DNA of 64,000 bases from Dermanyssus gallinae (taxonomy: Eukaryota > Arthropoda > Arachnida > Mesostigmata > Dermanyssidae). The DNA lies in NCBI GenBank assembly GCA_003439945.1, contig QVRM01002221.1, positions 1 through 64,000 on the forward strand, in the 5' to 3' direction. The position numbers and the translations under genes are program-made. Every line of letters starts with the position of its first letter. The stretch's first letter is position 1. The notes below the pieces were generated by a model. It was not told the origin of the DNA and did no database searches. It worked only from the letters and a program-made list of their open reading frames with translations. Positions 21,516-33,720 of the stretch are shown here, in pieces.

Positions 21516-22676
21516 ATACGTGTTTTGTCCAGACAGCCTGATGCGATGCTTGGGGCTACGATCCGTTGGGATTGGTGGTCACCGCCAGAGACACCCTGGT
21601 TTTGCTCGGAAAATGATCGGATGATGATTCCTCGCTCTTGGTATGCATGTTGTTGATGAGACAGGACGTAACTTAAGTTCACGTAGCTCAGTAACAGTGC
21701 TGCTACGACAGACGGCCATAGCTTTGCAGATAATTTGTCGCAACCTTTTTGGAGTAATGGCGCCCGCAAATGTTTGTCAACAGTGAGAATAATATCTCCT
21801 TTACTACGAAGGGCTATCATCACATCTGCTATGGAACGAAAAATATGATTGACCTTCGCCAACGTTGGTGGTAACCGGCACAAACTGGGACTTAACGCAT
21901 TTAGCCAATTATGCTCTTAAACCATCAGACGTTTTGTGAGGCCTGCCTCATAATCAACACTGTAAATTACCGCGTACACGTAAATTTCTAAACTAAAGGA
22001 AAGAGACCGTTTTTGTCGTAGACGCTGCTGCTGTCGCGTAGAACAATATAAGTAAAAACGTTTAAAAATAAATCACGCATTGTTAAGGCAAATAATCTGC
22101 ACACGTGCGAGAGTGAATAGCAACACTCAACTTATGAGATGGAAATGTTATAAGGTGGTATGGCGAAAAAAGTGATCGTTTAGTGGGGAGGTGCCAACAA
22201 TAGCCCACGAAATGTATTAAATATCTCCCAATCTTCCTCAAAGCCAACAAAATTGTAACAAGTAAACGGTCGCATAAGATTTCCCAACCTCATTCCACAT
22301 ATGTTTTTACATTCCACATATATGTATGTGTACATTTGTGTGAATAGTGTGTGTGAGAGAGAATAAAAAGTATTTGTCTACATCTCATCCATAAGTCAGC
22401 AAGATCGTTGTGGGAAAAATTACCGGCGTACTAGGAGTCTTGGGTTCCATCCGGGCAAGACACAAAACGATCGTTCTAACGGCTTGCAGATTCGGCTTTA
22501 ATAGTTGTTAGAGATAAATATATAGTCAGACAATATGCATACTTATCATATGTGACTTCCTGCTTTATTGGGTCCATTGAAGGGTTGCTTCATCGGGCTG
22601 CTTGATTGCAGCTCACTAAATATTTAGTGTCAAACTTGATGCCTAAATGTAGGGCTACAGTATTTTTTAAAGGGTA

Positions 22677-22680
<4 letters not shown>

Positions 22681-22716
<36 letters not shown>
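22681..22716. repeat. (TA)n microsatellite
   Basis: 18 TA units, uninterrupted. Confidence 0.95.
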
Positions 22717-22720
<4 letters not shown>

Positions 22721-22829
22721 GGTGTTGCTAGCCGTGCACAAACAATTGCTAAAAACGCCTAGCGTTGTAATCAAAATACGTTATCTCTATATTCTCACCA
22801 CATCTCGGTGACCTGCCGAGGCTACTGCG

Positions 22830-23190
22830 TGCATTGAACTAGATTTTTGACGCTTTGTTGCTCACTACATATGTGAACAACCGTCGCTTCGTCCGCCCAG
22901 GAGATTCGAGACTTGTCACCGAAGCTGATGGCAGTCTTGTTCTGAAGAATGGCAAACAGTTCACAACAGGCATACGTTCAAACACCCAAGGTTCGACATG
23001 GAGGCTTCAGACAAGCTCATTTTCTGTTGGGAGCTCACGTATGATATTGTTGATCGAGACGCGCCGCCGGACGCTGTGAGGCTGCAGGACTCATTCGTCA
23101 CGTCCTGTCACACAAAGTATAGTCGAGACCTATCCTGTGACATGCACGATCACGAAATCTTTTCGAAAAAGTTCAGATAATTTCTCGAAA
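22830..23190 (+). other. Unidentified coding-like stretch
   Basis: Two overlapping + frames (74 codons from 22855 and 60 codons from 22998) use balanced, non-repetitive codons and include VNNRRFVRPGDSRLVTEADG. I do not recognise the protein. It lies 0.6 kb from a transposase relic on the opposite strand, so a mobile-element origin is plausible, but no motif shows it. Confidence 0.25.
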
Positions 23191-23779
23191 CAGCGGGCAC
23201 CTCGGCACCGGGTAGATAGTTGTGTTTTTGTCCCAGTAGCACACATCCTATTGAGCGGGAGACATAACGTTTTTGCTTGCTTACGGAGTCTGTGCCGACA
23301 AATCCGATGTCGATGTGAATGGCCTTTTGAAAAGGTCACATGTGTTCGACAACTGAGCTCAATTTAAATCGATGTCCACCTGCGTTTTTCTCCTACATTG
23401 CGGAGATTCTTTCAATGCCAGTGTTACAAGGTCGTAATCTTTCTGCGACCTGTGCGCAGTACCTCTCCGATCTACCTTCATTCGTTCCTTCTCGTTTTAG
23501 CATACGTTTGTATATAGATTATTCAAAAAATAATCTAAAATTTTATAATAATACAAAAAGGCGAGTGTTTAACATATTTACATTTTTAATACAGACACAG
23601 TGCCAATTCGAATGAAATTCTATGTTGGTGAGATGGTGACCTTTTTGTTGTTTACACTTTACTCCAAAACAAAAAGACCATGCAAAGTCAAACGGTATTA
23701 AATTGCAAGATCTTAAAGACCAGTGAATTCCCCCGTCACGCGAGACTGCCCGTCCACAGCACTACATTATCAAAAGGAG

Positions 23780-24330
23780 ACGATCAAATTAAAAAAAAAT
23801 TTCTAACGGCTCTTCGGAATAACGTGGGGGCTCACAGCTACCGCGGTGCGACAGTTTTGTTTAATCACACTTCCATTCGAATATAATGGAATGGGTTTCA
23901 TCAGAAAATATCATTTTCTTCACAAAACAGGCATCACCCTGCATAATCGCAAAGGCCTAATTGACGAAAAGTTTAGCCGTTGCTGGTCTTCTTCGTCAGC
24001 TGAACTTTACGTGAATAGATTGCTAGACATCAAAGTACACCGGGGATAGACGTGCGCAAAAGACCCTGTAGTTGGGCACGTGGCAGAGCGGATGTTTCCG
24101 AATATTGTTCACAATGTCGACTACAGGAGCGATCTCTGCAGTCGAACGAGCGCTCCGTGGTTTTCCACGGCTTGGCACGTCACGTTTCGGGAGAACCTTA
24201 AGTCCCGGCGCAGATATAACCTGACAACGTACTATCCCAAATGTGGGAGGAACGCCCCATTGCACGATGAGGTAGAACGTCTCTTCAATGAGGCTGCAAT
24301 GACACTTAAACCCTTTGAGCAACACAAAAT
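23780..24330 (-). pseudogene. DDE transposase relic (Tc/mariner superfamily, 'FSDE..' arthropod type)
   Basis: On the - strand, KPRSARSTAEIAPVVDIVNNI (about 24165) is followed by ELKLTKKTS, then a WAFAIMQGD-like block. Next comes KMIFSDETH (about 23905), followed by NGSVIKQNCR-like and SPHVIPKS blocks. This order (GRPRS linker, helix-turn-helix, ELKP, IFSDEAHF, NKQNCR) is that of a widespread arthropod Tc/mariner-related transposase family with DUF4817-type N-terminus. It is frameshifted and stops after the first catalytic region, so it is inactive. Confidence 0.6.
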
Positions 24331-24462
24331 GCTGGTTTGAGATGCAACCGTTACCGACTCCCTAGGGTGTCCCCACAAATTCTGCGCTCTTGCATACGAA
24401 ACCTTGAGATTTTTTGGCGTTCGGAAGCAGCCGATTGGCAACGTCGGCTCGGCTAATCCTTC

Positions 24463-24465
<3 letters not shown>

Positions 24466-24531
<66 letters not shown>
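24466..24531. repeat. (TA)n microsatellite, 66 bp
   Basis: Uninterrupted TA tract. Confidence 0.95.
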
Positions 24532-25030
24532 GATGTCTTTATGAGATGAACAATGTTTAACGACGCTGTGGCATGACTTGGGCATTGTTTTCAAAATCTC
24601 CCGCTAATTATTAGTTTCGATATACAACTCATGCCAAAACGACACTTGAGAGCAGATTTTGAAATGTACGCACGAATCTCTCAGTCAGAAAGACTTCCCA
24701 TCTTTTTTTAATATTCGCAACAACAGTTTGCGCAGTACTCACACCATATTGTCAAAAATAGTTGCACGATCTGACCGAATCAACAACGGGTTTTCGTGGC
24801 GCACGGCGAGAATGTTGAGAACCATGAACTTGCGATATACTATTATAAGCTATATCATTGCATATATCACGCAATAGTACTATTGCGCGCTATTGTATGG
24901 TAAATTGTTGAATTGAAAAAAATATCTATGTCTCTGTTATATTGTGCACTGTGTAGATTGAATACAAGATGTTTGTGAATAACCATGTTTATAATTATTT
25001 ACCCTTGGAAAACAATAAATGAGAACTTGA
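24532..25030. other. No gene recognised
   Basis: AT-rich single-copy-looking DNA with short frames only. Confidence 0.5.
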
Positions 25031-26330
25031 ATTCTTTTTACTACATTTTCCTTCGGCTCGCCGATGGTAGCGGGCTAGCTGGTAAACACCCTGCTCTTCA
25101 AAAAATCCCACAGAAAAAGTCCAGGAACATCATTCCGTTTAACGGGGTGCCTAAGGAACGTCTGCTCTTTGGGAGATCACACACTCACGAAACTTCTTTC
25201 AACCAAACAAAGGTTCATAGTATAGGCGAATGAGCACCGCATCCTGAGAGATATCCTTGGTGAAATAAACGATGTTGTTTACAAATACCTTTTCCTTTAA
25301 GCGCGCCACTCCAGTAAAGAAATTGGGCTCCCCCTAAGCTTGATATTCCGTCGATCGCATGAAGATTCGATTGTATCGGCGATTTTCCGGAACGGCGATC
25401 GCTAGCCCAGTACACAAGCAGGGAAATAATGAATGGGAAGAACATAATCACGCATCAAGGTGCTTTGACGTTAAATACTTTGATTTTAGGCCCGCTTTAA
25501 AACTGTACCACTCAATAAATTCGGGGTGAACACCAACGTTGTTGCATGAATAAATTACTTCCTACGTGAGCGGAACTTCCATGTACGTGTTCACTATGCT
25601 CTGCCTGAGAAGGCTAAAGCCACCTCCGATGACCCTCAAGGAACCACTCTTAAGTACTTATGATTATCTCGTACATCAATTCGCTAGAGTATATTATTCC
25701 TGAAAACATACAATACAAGGTATTTGCCTGTGGTGTTAAAATATACGGAAAAGCGGACTCATCCGAGGACTGCAGAATACGGTAAATGAGTTCTACAAGT
25801 GGCCTATCTCGCTCGATTTAAAACTATCGATGGCAATGTGCGTTGTACTTCACTTTGGTCGCGGAAATTCAGAGTACAACTATCCCATCGATGGCCATTA
25901 TCTTTCTTCGAGTAAAACTGATCAGAGACCTTGGTGTAATGATGTCTGTTAATATAAAGTACACACAACACGTAACCTACGTCGTTTTAAGAGCAACACA
26001 TAGAGCGAAATTGATTACACGCTCATTCCTAACTAAGAATCCACATCGATACTCAAAACTATTTGAGGTGTAGGTACTACTACCTATAATAGCATATACA
26101 GCCCCAGTCTGGAACCCACGTCTGAAGCAAGATCAGCTACTTCTAGACAAGATATGCAGTAAAGACCGACTGTAGTAAAATTGCATAGTGGAATCCCAAG
26201 TGATGACGTTTAGGTTCCCAACATATTGGAGAGATTGAGGAAAATTGATGATGATATTTTCGTCAATATTGAGAGAAGTCACACTGGACTGATGTTAAAA
26301 ATGTCGAACATCATCCATACGACAACGCGT
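25030..26330 (+). pseudogene. LINE reverse transcriptase relic (CR1/Jockey-like)
   Basis: The + strand frames, broken by stops, contain an LFLIYIN.L-like block (about 25650-25690). NIQYKVFACGVKIYGKADS follows, corresponding to the FADDVKLY catalytic block with the two aspartates lost. Then come LRVKLIRDLGVMMSVNIKY and a finger/thumb block with RAKLITRSFLTKNPHRYSKL. YTAPVWNPRLKQDQLLLDKI (about 26090-26155) is typical of the C-terminal RT region of CR1/Jockey LINEs. The 5' limit at 25030 is uncertain, because the upstream frame is only coding-like. The copy ends near ATA repeats that may mark its 3' end. Confidence 0.7.
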
Positions 26331-26447
26331 TGTATTAAGAATATTCTTCCAACGTTTGTAGAGCGAAAAACAAACTCCGTATGTTCCCATGAAGAGTAAC
26401 TGAAACGCCGGTTTCATGGAAACTTGATATTAATAGACTAAACATTT

Positions 26448-26533
26448 CCTATAATAATAATATTAATAATAATAATAATAATAAGCAGGATAAACATGAT
26501 TTAAACGTTCATACCTCACAATTGCATTAACTA

Positions 26534-26564
<31 letters not shown>

Positions 26565-26565
26565 T
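26448..26565. repeat. (ATA)n microsatellite blocks
   Basis: Two ATA/AAT blocks (26449-26482 and 26535-26563) follow the LINE relic. They may derive from its 3' tail. Confidence 0.75.
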
Positions 26566-26580
26566 TGCTCTTAATTTTTG

Positions 26581-26722
26581 TCTTCCTGTTATGACTACCA
26601 ATCTCAAGTTAACTGACGGTTAAAAATTAATATAATGAGTAATACATATTGTCTCCCTGTTATGACTACCAATCTCAAGTTAACTGACGGTTAAAAATTC
26701 ATATAATGACTCACATTGCCTC
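26581..26722. repeat. 71-bp tandem duplication
   Basis: The unit TCTTCCTGTTATGACTACCAATCTCAAG... recurs starting at 26652 with few changes, giving two direct copies of about 71 bp. Confidence 0.9.
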
Positions 26723-27640
26723 TCTCCTTGACGTACGTCTGTCTACTCATAGCGTAGACGAGTACTGTGAGTATTCGGATTGAGGCGAGAGCCAGCGATG
26801 AGCCAGCTTAAATAGCGTAAGCAATAAGCTGTTGTTACTCTCTGGATATTCCTGGTGTAGTTGATGTTGTTGTCGGGTTGAGGTCAAGGCGAGACCACAT
26901 TGGCTGCGGCCTGACCACATAGCAGCGTAACCACCTGACGCCAAGCCATCAGACGAGTACACGGTTTGCCGGCGTCTTGTTGGCCCAGTATTGATATCTC
27001 TCTCTATCTGTCGGGAACTTTATCTCTCCCCCCCCCCTCCATCGCTCTCTCTCTCTCTCTCTCTCTCTCGTTAGCTCTGTATATACGTGTCATCATTTGA
27101 AATCACCTGATGCCACAGTCCATATCTAAATATAGAACGACCTAACAATGACAATATGCGTTAAAAAATCGTTCTAGTCAGCAGTACCAATAACATTAAC
27201 CATCAATACATTGTTTTTTAGTAGGTTGAAACTATACTACTAGGGCTTAAAATGCAGTGTTTTAAAAACTACGAGAGTAGATAATCTCGTATCTTATTCA
27301 CTCTTCCGGCGAGGGCATTCTTCGTGTAAGTGGTTAACCTATTCATTAAGTGTACATCGCTGTTTAGATGTTGACGTAATTTGCACTAAATTTTAGTAAC
27401 TTATTAAGGCGGAGCACCCAGGCCGTCAAAAGACACATTTTAGATGATATATGAATTTACCTAGATAGCTACAAGCGTCGATTTGGGTGAATCGAAACGT
27501 CGTTCTAATATTTCTTAAAATGTTGTCGTCGTGGAGGAATCATCGCCTCAGAGGCGTTTTAGAGGCTCCTAAAAATTACTGAGTCTCATTTTTTTCCAGA
27601 AATTCTCAAGGAAGACTTCCGCCACTCATTCCCAAATATC
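26723..27640. other. No gene recognised; (CT)n tract
   Basis: A C-run and (CT)n tract at about 27027-27068. The remaining sequence has no recognisable coding signal. Confidence 0.5.
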
Positions 27641-27670
27641 GGTGTATATATATATATATATATATATATT
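27641..27670. repeat. (TA)n microsatellite at the 3' end of a LINE relic
   Basis: TA tract just beyond the 3' end of the R1-like relic at 27700-29560. Confidence 0.85.
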
Positions 27671-27699
27671 ATTTATTTTTTATCAAACGCACCCCGAAA

Positions 27700-29560
27700 C
27701 GGGGGGATATTTATTTTACAAATAAGTTGTTACAGTTGCGCGTTTGGCGGCTACTGCGCCATGCAAAAAGGCTGTTTACAAAGGTTTTCTTTGCGGTGGC
27801 TTTTGTATATATATATATATATATTTTTTTTTTTTTTGTTAAGGTTATTTGGTGAAATGCTTGATGCACACCGGGCATCGCTAAAGCCAAAATGGTGTGG
27901 GCTTCACAATTCCACTAAAATCCAGCCGTCCTTTTTGCCTCTTGTCGATTGGTGGCCGCAGTACTGTCTTCTTGAAATAACCTCACCTGGTCACTCTTCT
28001 TGCCATTTAGGCTGCTCGGCTTTGTGTGGCGATTCTTTTTGCCTTGGAGACAGATTCTGCGAACCTTCTTACCATAATCCAGGATTCCTAATTCTTGAGG
28101 AGCGCGCCTTCAAGGGCTTGACATGTCAGGGGGTTCCCCACTCACAAGTTCCGGGACAGAAGCTCTCGCTCAGTGACAAAAAAGGCGCAGCGTTCATAGC
28201 AGTGCCTTACATCGTCGGCCTCCCATGAGTTGCACATGCGGCATACGGGGAAGTCAGTGTACCCTCTAATGCGGTGTAGGTCTTGCTGAAAGCAACCACG
28301 GTGACCTGTTAGCAGTTACGAGAGTGGGTAGATAAACGAGCCGTGTTTGAGGCTGAAAAATTTTTTGAGATCAGAAAGTATTGACTTTGCCCAGTATCCA
28401 AAATGGCCCTGCTGGATAGCTTCCCATTGTTGGCTCCATTTGCTTAGGGCGTCTGTTCCTCTAATAAGGCGGCGTGTTGTAGCTCTGGTAGTTGTGCGCT
28501 CCCATAAGAGCGCGGCGTATAGCATGACGCTGCCTATAACTGAGGCTAAGGGACGGCGCCGAAAGTCGGTTGCTTCTCTGGTCCGTCGGAGTATTTTCCG
28601 TAGCTCTGCTGAGGCTTTGGTTGCTTTTTTGCTGCATAGCGCACATGAAGTGCTCCTGTGAGAGCTCTACTCAGGATCACGCCCAGGTACTTGTGGACCA
28701 TGGGCATGAGTGGTACCGGGTGACCTTTCAGGTGTAAATTTAGATTCTGTGGAGGCCGCTTAAAGTCGTTTAAAACAATTGCTTTGCCGTTTTATGTGAA
28801 GCCAGTCCGAGACCTAGCGTGTGAACGTGTTGTAGGATATCCGCCAGGGTTGCGCTGGCTGTCCCTTCGAGCAGATCCTCGTCACGGGCGGTGACGATCA
28901 GTGCCACATCGTCTGCGTAGGCAGTGGAATAAACCCCCGGGGAATGCGGTAGTCTAAGTACTCCATCGTAGGTTATATTGCACAGAGTTGGTCCCCGTAC
29001 AGACTATTGGAGGACCCCAGCTGACACTGTGCAGCCCATGCTTTTGTATGTATCTACATACATGGCATACAAGGCATTGACTACACTCGGTCGTTTGCGT
29101 ACGGCGCTAGGATACGTCGTAGGTAGATATACGTCTTTGTTTCCATGGTTTGGTTTATAGCGACCGACGAAAGCGTGTTGAACGCGTTTTTGACGGCGAT
29201 GAGGATGGCCAGACAATGCGACCGGCTTGCTATCAATGAATTTCTCTGTGTTTCAGCTATGTTAAGAACTTTGCTGATAGCCGAATGTGTGGAGTGTTCG
29301 GCGCAAAAACCAACATGATTGCCGACAGCACCTTCTTGTTTTCCAGATCTGTAATTAGTCGTCCATTGATAATTTGCTCAGCTGCCGTTGGATAGACAGA
29401 AGAGCATACTCATAGGGCGGTACGATGAGGGGTCTCCTTGAGGTTTACCGGGTTTCAAGATCAGGTTCGGACGTGCCGCTTTTCAAGGCTCTGAATACTC
29501 CTCGCTGGAGAGAATTGTGTCCATCATGCGTTTGAATAACTTTAGAGGGCTCTTTAAAAG
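27700..29560 (-). pseudogene. R1-superfamily LINE ORF2 relic, 3' half
   Basis: On the - strand in order: an RT block NLTYDGVLRLPHSPGVYSTA with YADDVALIVTA (about 28900-28975), then the region corresponding to YLGVILD near 28690. Further down is HRGCFQQDLHRIRGYTDFPV followed by the finger CRMCNSWEADDVRHC (about 28180-28300). This is the same architecture as the element at 1-5519 but the sequence is diverged, so it is another R1-type lineage. Stops and frameshifts are frequent, and only the RT and the tail are left. Confidence 0.75.
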
Positions 29561-29985
29561 TAGACGTACTGCTTGCGAGGTGACCACATCTGTCGTCATT
29601 TCTTTGCCATCAGTGCCAGTCCAAACACGCTGTTACGGTGTTATGTTATTTACACCTCTAAACCACAGTTACCATACTAGACACCCCGCAAGCTACACGC
29701 CTGTTCCTAGCGCTACGCCAAATATTTCTAAGATTGCTTCTACAAGCGAGCTCTCTCTCTCTCCCTTTGTGATTTGTCTTGCAGATCATACCACAATAGA
29801 TTAAGTTGCTGCAAGATGTTTAAGAAATTCGGTTCCGCGAGACCACTGCATTTCTCAATGGAAAACTCACCTATATTTATGCACGTTATGCTGCTCATAG
29901 ATTTGCGGTGCATTCGTTCGGACAAAAGTAATAGTATTTATATCAAGACAAATGTGTGTCCCACTTAAAAATATGTTGAAAATAC
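29561..29985. other. No gene recognised
   Basis: Short frames, a CT-rich stretch at 29750-29765, nothing identifiable. Confidence 0.4.
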
Positions 29986-30190
29986 AACTACAGAAGCGCT
30001 GATCGTACTTTCAATTGTCAGGAGTTACTTGAGTATCTCACTTGTCCTTCAAATATCATTAAATTTCAAACCGTGGAGCTTTATTAAACATCACAATCAG
30101 TGTATATAATGCCGTAGCGGTACCACACATGAGCTATAGAATTATTATTTTGGGTGTTACAACCACAAACTTTCTCGATAAGTTGCTTTA
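29986..30190 (+). pseudogene. LINE RT C-terminal relic
   Basis: The + strand reads SQSVYNAVAVPHMSYRIIIL within about 60 codons. This follows the pattern of the LINE RT thumb (..YYA...PH.SYGIIIWG). Frame-broken and very short. The match is by pattern only. Confidence 0.35.
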
Positions 30191-30250
30191 AGTTGCTCAA
30201 CGATGTTGTTTTAAGTTGCTTAACTAAGTTGCTTTAAGTTGCTTAATATG
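30180..30250. repeat. AAGTTGCTT short tandem cluster
   Basis: The unit TTAAGTTGCTTAA or a close variant occurs five times between 30180 and 30246, spaced irregularly by 9-30 bp. Confidence 0.7.
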
Positions 30251-30966
30251 ATTCTATGTAAGCTATTTATGATATTGTTCTAATTATTCATGATAATTTC
30301 CAATAGAAATAAAACGATCATCACATCTACTTTCAGTCTGTGCCTTTAAAAATCAAGCAAAGCCTATGAATTTTCTATGCTAGCTTTCAAGTACTTAACA
30401 GCTACATTTTGTGGCTACTCCTACAGTTGTGGCTATCAAATATGTTTCGTATGAAAACACTGGTCGCAAATATGATCTTCTACAAAGTACGGAAACCAGG
30501 GCAGATCAGTTGATCTGGCAATCTCCGGGCAAATACATTTACTAGTACTCATTTGATTTTATGACTGTATTGGTAGCCCATCTGTAGTTGTGTTTGGGCG
30601 TGTTACTGGTAGAACGAGTATTCATATTTAAATGAAATCGTCTAAATTAACTGAAATGCAGTTTTTACAAGGCCCCAGTTCTCTATCTCAAAAACAACAT
30701 AGATGCATGTACCATGCGACAATCGCAAAATTGATGCATATACCCATATGTGTACGACTGCATTTTTTTGTCAGTGACGAAAATTTGACACGTATGTTTT
30801 ATGATATGAACACGAAAGCATGAAAAAATACATACGTTGCCAAGAATATTTTTGCTCAGATTTTCTAAGTTCAAGCTCTGCAAGTTACTGTATCGTTTTT
30901 GTAAACTCAATTGAACCACAGTCTAATTGTGTGGTTGTATTTTATTGAATCAATTGTATTTAATGA

Positions 30967-31001
30967 ATCAATCGTTCATTCAATATGAATGAACGATTGA
31001 T
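30967..31001. repeat. Perfect 15-bp hairpin
   Basis: ATCAATCGTTCATTC and GAATGAACGATTGAT are exact reverse complements around AATAT. Imperfect GAATCAAT copies lie just upstream. Confidence 0.95.
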
Positions 31002-31408
31002 ATATCTCGTGATCAAAGTATTTAATGAGACGTCCGTAAGGCCCGGACTACTTCTATCAACAAGCATAATCCCTTGAATCGCTGCCGCGTTGTTTTCTCT
31101 CATCTCTCCGATGCAAATTTTCCGCATTTACTAGGTTCAGCAGACCTAAACAACCTTTGTCCTGTCCTGGTAGTCCAAAGTCTACCTGGGCCACGCTGTG
31201 AGGTTGAGCATTGCATGGATGAGAGAGGGCGTCAGAGAATGGGGGAGGAAGCAGGGACTGCAGAGAAGAAAAACTCGAAGGAAGCTGGGAATTGTTGCTA
31301 TTGTTTTGTCATTACTCGATTCGATTGACTCTGATCTTGATTCCTCAGCCGCACTATTACAGGACACCGTAACACACGGTGGTACATATGATAATCAACA
31401 TCATCGGC

Positions 31409-31441
31409 AAGACCAACAACAACAACAACAACAACAACAAG
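31409..31441. repeat. (CAA)n microsatellite
   Basis: About 11 CAA units, preceded by CATCATCGGCAAGAC. Confidence 0.9.
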
Positions 31442-32201
31442 TAGCTCAACAATTGCAACAACAATTAAGAAAACTTGGCCGAACGTCATCCGTGCTCGTA
31501 CAAGGGGCTCAAGCAGCCATCATTCAAATTTGGCGCCACTTGACGCTGCGATCGCCCTCGCGGCGAGTGGGTACGAGAGAGTGAGATGATTCTGCTGAAT
31601 GTGAGAGCTAGAATAGAATATACGACCAGTTTGTATGCACATCGATGAACAGGAATGATATACATCTATGAATGATATGTATGTGTATGTATGAATGAAC
31701 GATTTGTACGTATGTATGTATGTATGTATGAGTGAATGATTTGTATACATTATCATCAGCCGCAATGGATGAGATTCCAGTAGGGCGCTGCGATCGGCGG
31801 CGCCAGCCTGTTGGTTTGTTTTCCTCTGTATCTCTCTCTGTTGGTTCCTTTCTTTTTCTCCTTCCTGCTCACTTTTCCACCCCCCCGGCTTCCTGTCTTG
31901 CTTCTTGGTGACTTGTGGCCGCACCTGCCAACACCACCGGTACAACAACTACGTATCTACTGGTACTAAACAGACGACGACGACGACGATGCGTGTATGT
32001 CCGGCCAATGCCAGGACTACTACCTATGGTATAGACTAAAACTAGCAGCAACAGCAGCAGCAGCAGCGGGTCTCGTAGGTGAAACCGGCTAGGTTTACTA
32101 CTAAGTCGACAACGGTGACAACGACAAAAATAATAGCAACAAACACAAGGCATATGTCCACAAGTAGTAGTAGTAGTGATAGCAAGAAATCTATGAAAAA
32201 A

Positions 32202-32267
32202 TCTATGAAGCAATGTGAAAAACAGTTCCGTGGACGTTAAATCTTGGCTGAGGGTCTGCCCGAAAAC
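32202..32267 (+). mobile_element. tRNA-derived SINE, family 2, 3' fragment
   Basis: TCTATGAAGCAATGTGAAAAACAGTTCCGTGGACGTTAAATCTTGGCTGAGGGTC matches the 3' body of the copies at 9969 and 59262. The head with the Pol III boxes is absent. Confidence 0.8.
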
Positions 32268-32500
32268 TTTACTTTTTTAGTCGTGATAGAAATACTTGTA
32301 GGAGCAAGAAGAACAGAAAAAACAACAGAAACAGAAACATCAGCATCATCTGAATCGGGATAGGTCATCACGGTAGCGCGACACCCTGACCACCATTCAC
32401 AAACACACAAGGCACCTCGGTGCGGCCGCGCTTGGGTTCTACCCTTCCCCACCAATACACGAGCCAGCTAACAATGAACCAAACGACAAACAACAACAAC

Positions 32501-32575
32501 GAATCAACCCCCCATCAACAACAACGAATCAACCCCCCATCAACAACAACGAATCAACCCCCCATCAACACAGAC
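32501..32575. repeat. 25-bp tandem repeat, three copies
   Basis: GAATCAACCCCCCATCAACAACAAC starts at 32501, 32526 and 32551, identical except for the end of the last unit. Confidence 0.95.
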
Positions 32576-33289
32576 AGCAACAACAGCAGCAGCAGCAACA
32601 ACAACATCACTGCCAAATAACAAATCTTCTCTAACTAAGTAACGCCGCTACAGTAAGATCGCCGCCCATCACCACGGCCATGGCCACTTCACTCATTGAC
32701 AACAACGGAAAACCAACCAAGAGACATTTGTCATCGTCATGAGATACGTCGTACTCCCCCCCCCCCTCTGTACGACTAACTAGGTTAACTATGAAAGTAC
32801 GACGTAGTTTCCTAACGTGCAGCGAGCGTCATATCGTTGACGGCAGAGTCTAGTATACACGTAGTCGACGATGTTGTATATAGTTGACGAATCGAAGAAG
32901 AAAAGCGAACCGAACTCGAAGGCGCCAGGCGTACGAGAACCATCAGCAGCAACAGCAGCAGCAAAATAATAATAGTAATAATAATTATTACGATACTAAT
33001 AATCATGGTTAAAAAAAACTGAGTCGACCGAAAATAACCGATGATGAACGCTTATATAGTCGTACTATAGCAGTCGAACGTAGTTGCAACAGCTGCAGAA
33101 ACAGCAGTTCATTGTGCAGAAACTAGCAAGCAGCAAAAGAGAACAACAGTGTTACAACAACTAAATTCGAACCGTCGTCCCACAGCCACTCGTTGTTGGT
33201 TACGGTAGTCTACTATCGATGTTGTTTTTGTTTGTTTTTTGTCAATGTTGTTGTTTTTGTCACAGTTCGAGTCGCTGTTGCCGCCGCCG

Positions 33290-33720
33290 CCGCACTTTTT
33301 GGTACTTGGTACCAACTAATTCGTTGTGGTACTCTACTGATCTCTTGTTTGCTCTTTCTCTCCCTCTGTTTGTCGCTTCTGGGGTGACTATTGGTATTGT
33401 GTGGAAGTGTTGTGTTTATGTGAGTTTGTGAGAGTGTATGTGGTGTATATTGGTACCAAAAAGTACCACCAAAAAGTAGTGGTACTTCTTGGTACCAACG
33501 AATTCGTTGCTGGACTTGCGTTCTCTCCCAGCGTCGCTCTCTCTCTCTCTCTCGGCCAGAATTCTACTTGAGGTAGAGAGAGGTAGTATCTGTGGTATGT
33601 GTGCTTGTTTAAGGTTGGTCGTCGTCTTGAGTGCGGTGGTACTTTTGGTTGGCACTTGGTACCAACTTGAACTCGTTGGTAGAGTTTCTCTCACTTGTTT
33701 TCTGTCTCTGTGAGCCTGTG
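33290..33720. repeat. About 170-180-bp diverged tandem repeat built on TTGGTACCAAC
   Basis: TGGTACTT..TTGGTACCAAC followed by (G/T)AA.TCGTTG and a CTCTCTCTC-rich stretch with CTTGTTT occurs near 33305, 33488 and 33660. The spacing is about 180 and 170 bp. The rest of each unit has diverged. Confidence 0.7.
33451..33497. repeat. 19-bp hairpin inside the GGTACC repeat
   Basis: TGGTACCAAAAAGTACCAC (33451-33469) pairs with GTGGTACTTCTTGGTACCA (33479-33497) at 18 of 19 positions around a 9-nt loop. Confidence 0.9.

Larger units (their letters stand above)
17268..21900. other. (GTT)n-rich island; no gene established
   Basis: Dense GTT/GTC/GCT triplet arrays lie at about 17475-17635, 18015-18145, 18420-18445, 21060-21165 and 21448-21515. 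They are interspersed with GC-richer unique DNA containing CpG. Six-frame translations are poly-Val/Leu/Cys or poly-Thr/Ser/Asn and differ only by frame, so they are not evidence of proteins. A short acidic frame at 19364-19606 (Glu/Asp/Lys-rich start) is likewise low-complexity. The texture resembles the island upstream of the Gap1 start codon, so a promoter or 5' UTR of another gene could be here, but no exon was recognised. Confidence 0.5.

Noticed and set aside
17389..21883. Poly-Val, poly-Leu, poly-Cys, poly-Thr frames
   Set aside because: Each is a frame of (GTT)n/(CAA)n arrays; several overlap in different frames of the same bases.
22430..22500. Possible tRNA or SINE head (GGGTTCCATCC-like B-box)
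   Set aside because: No matching A-box at the right distance and no second copy in the window.
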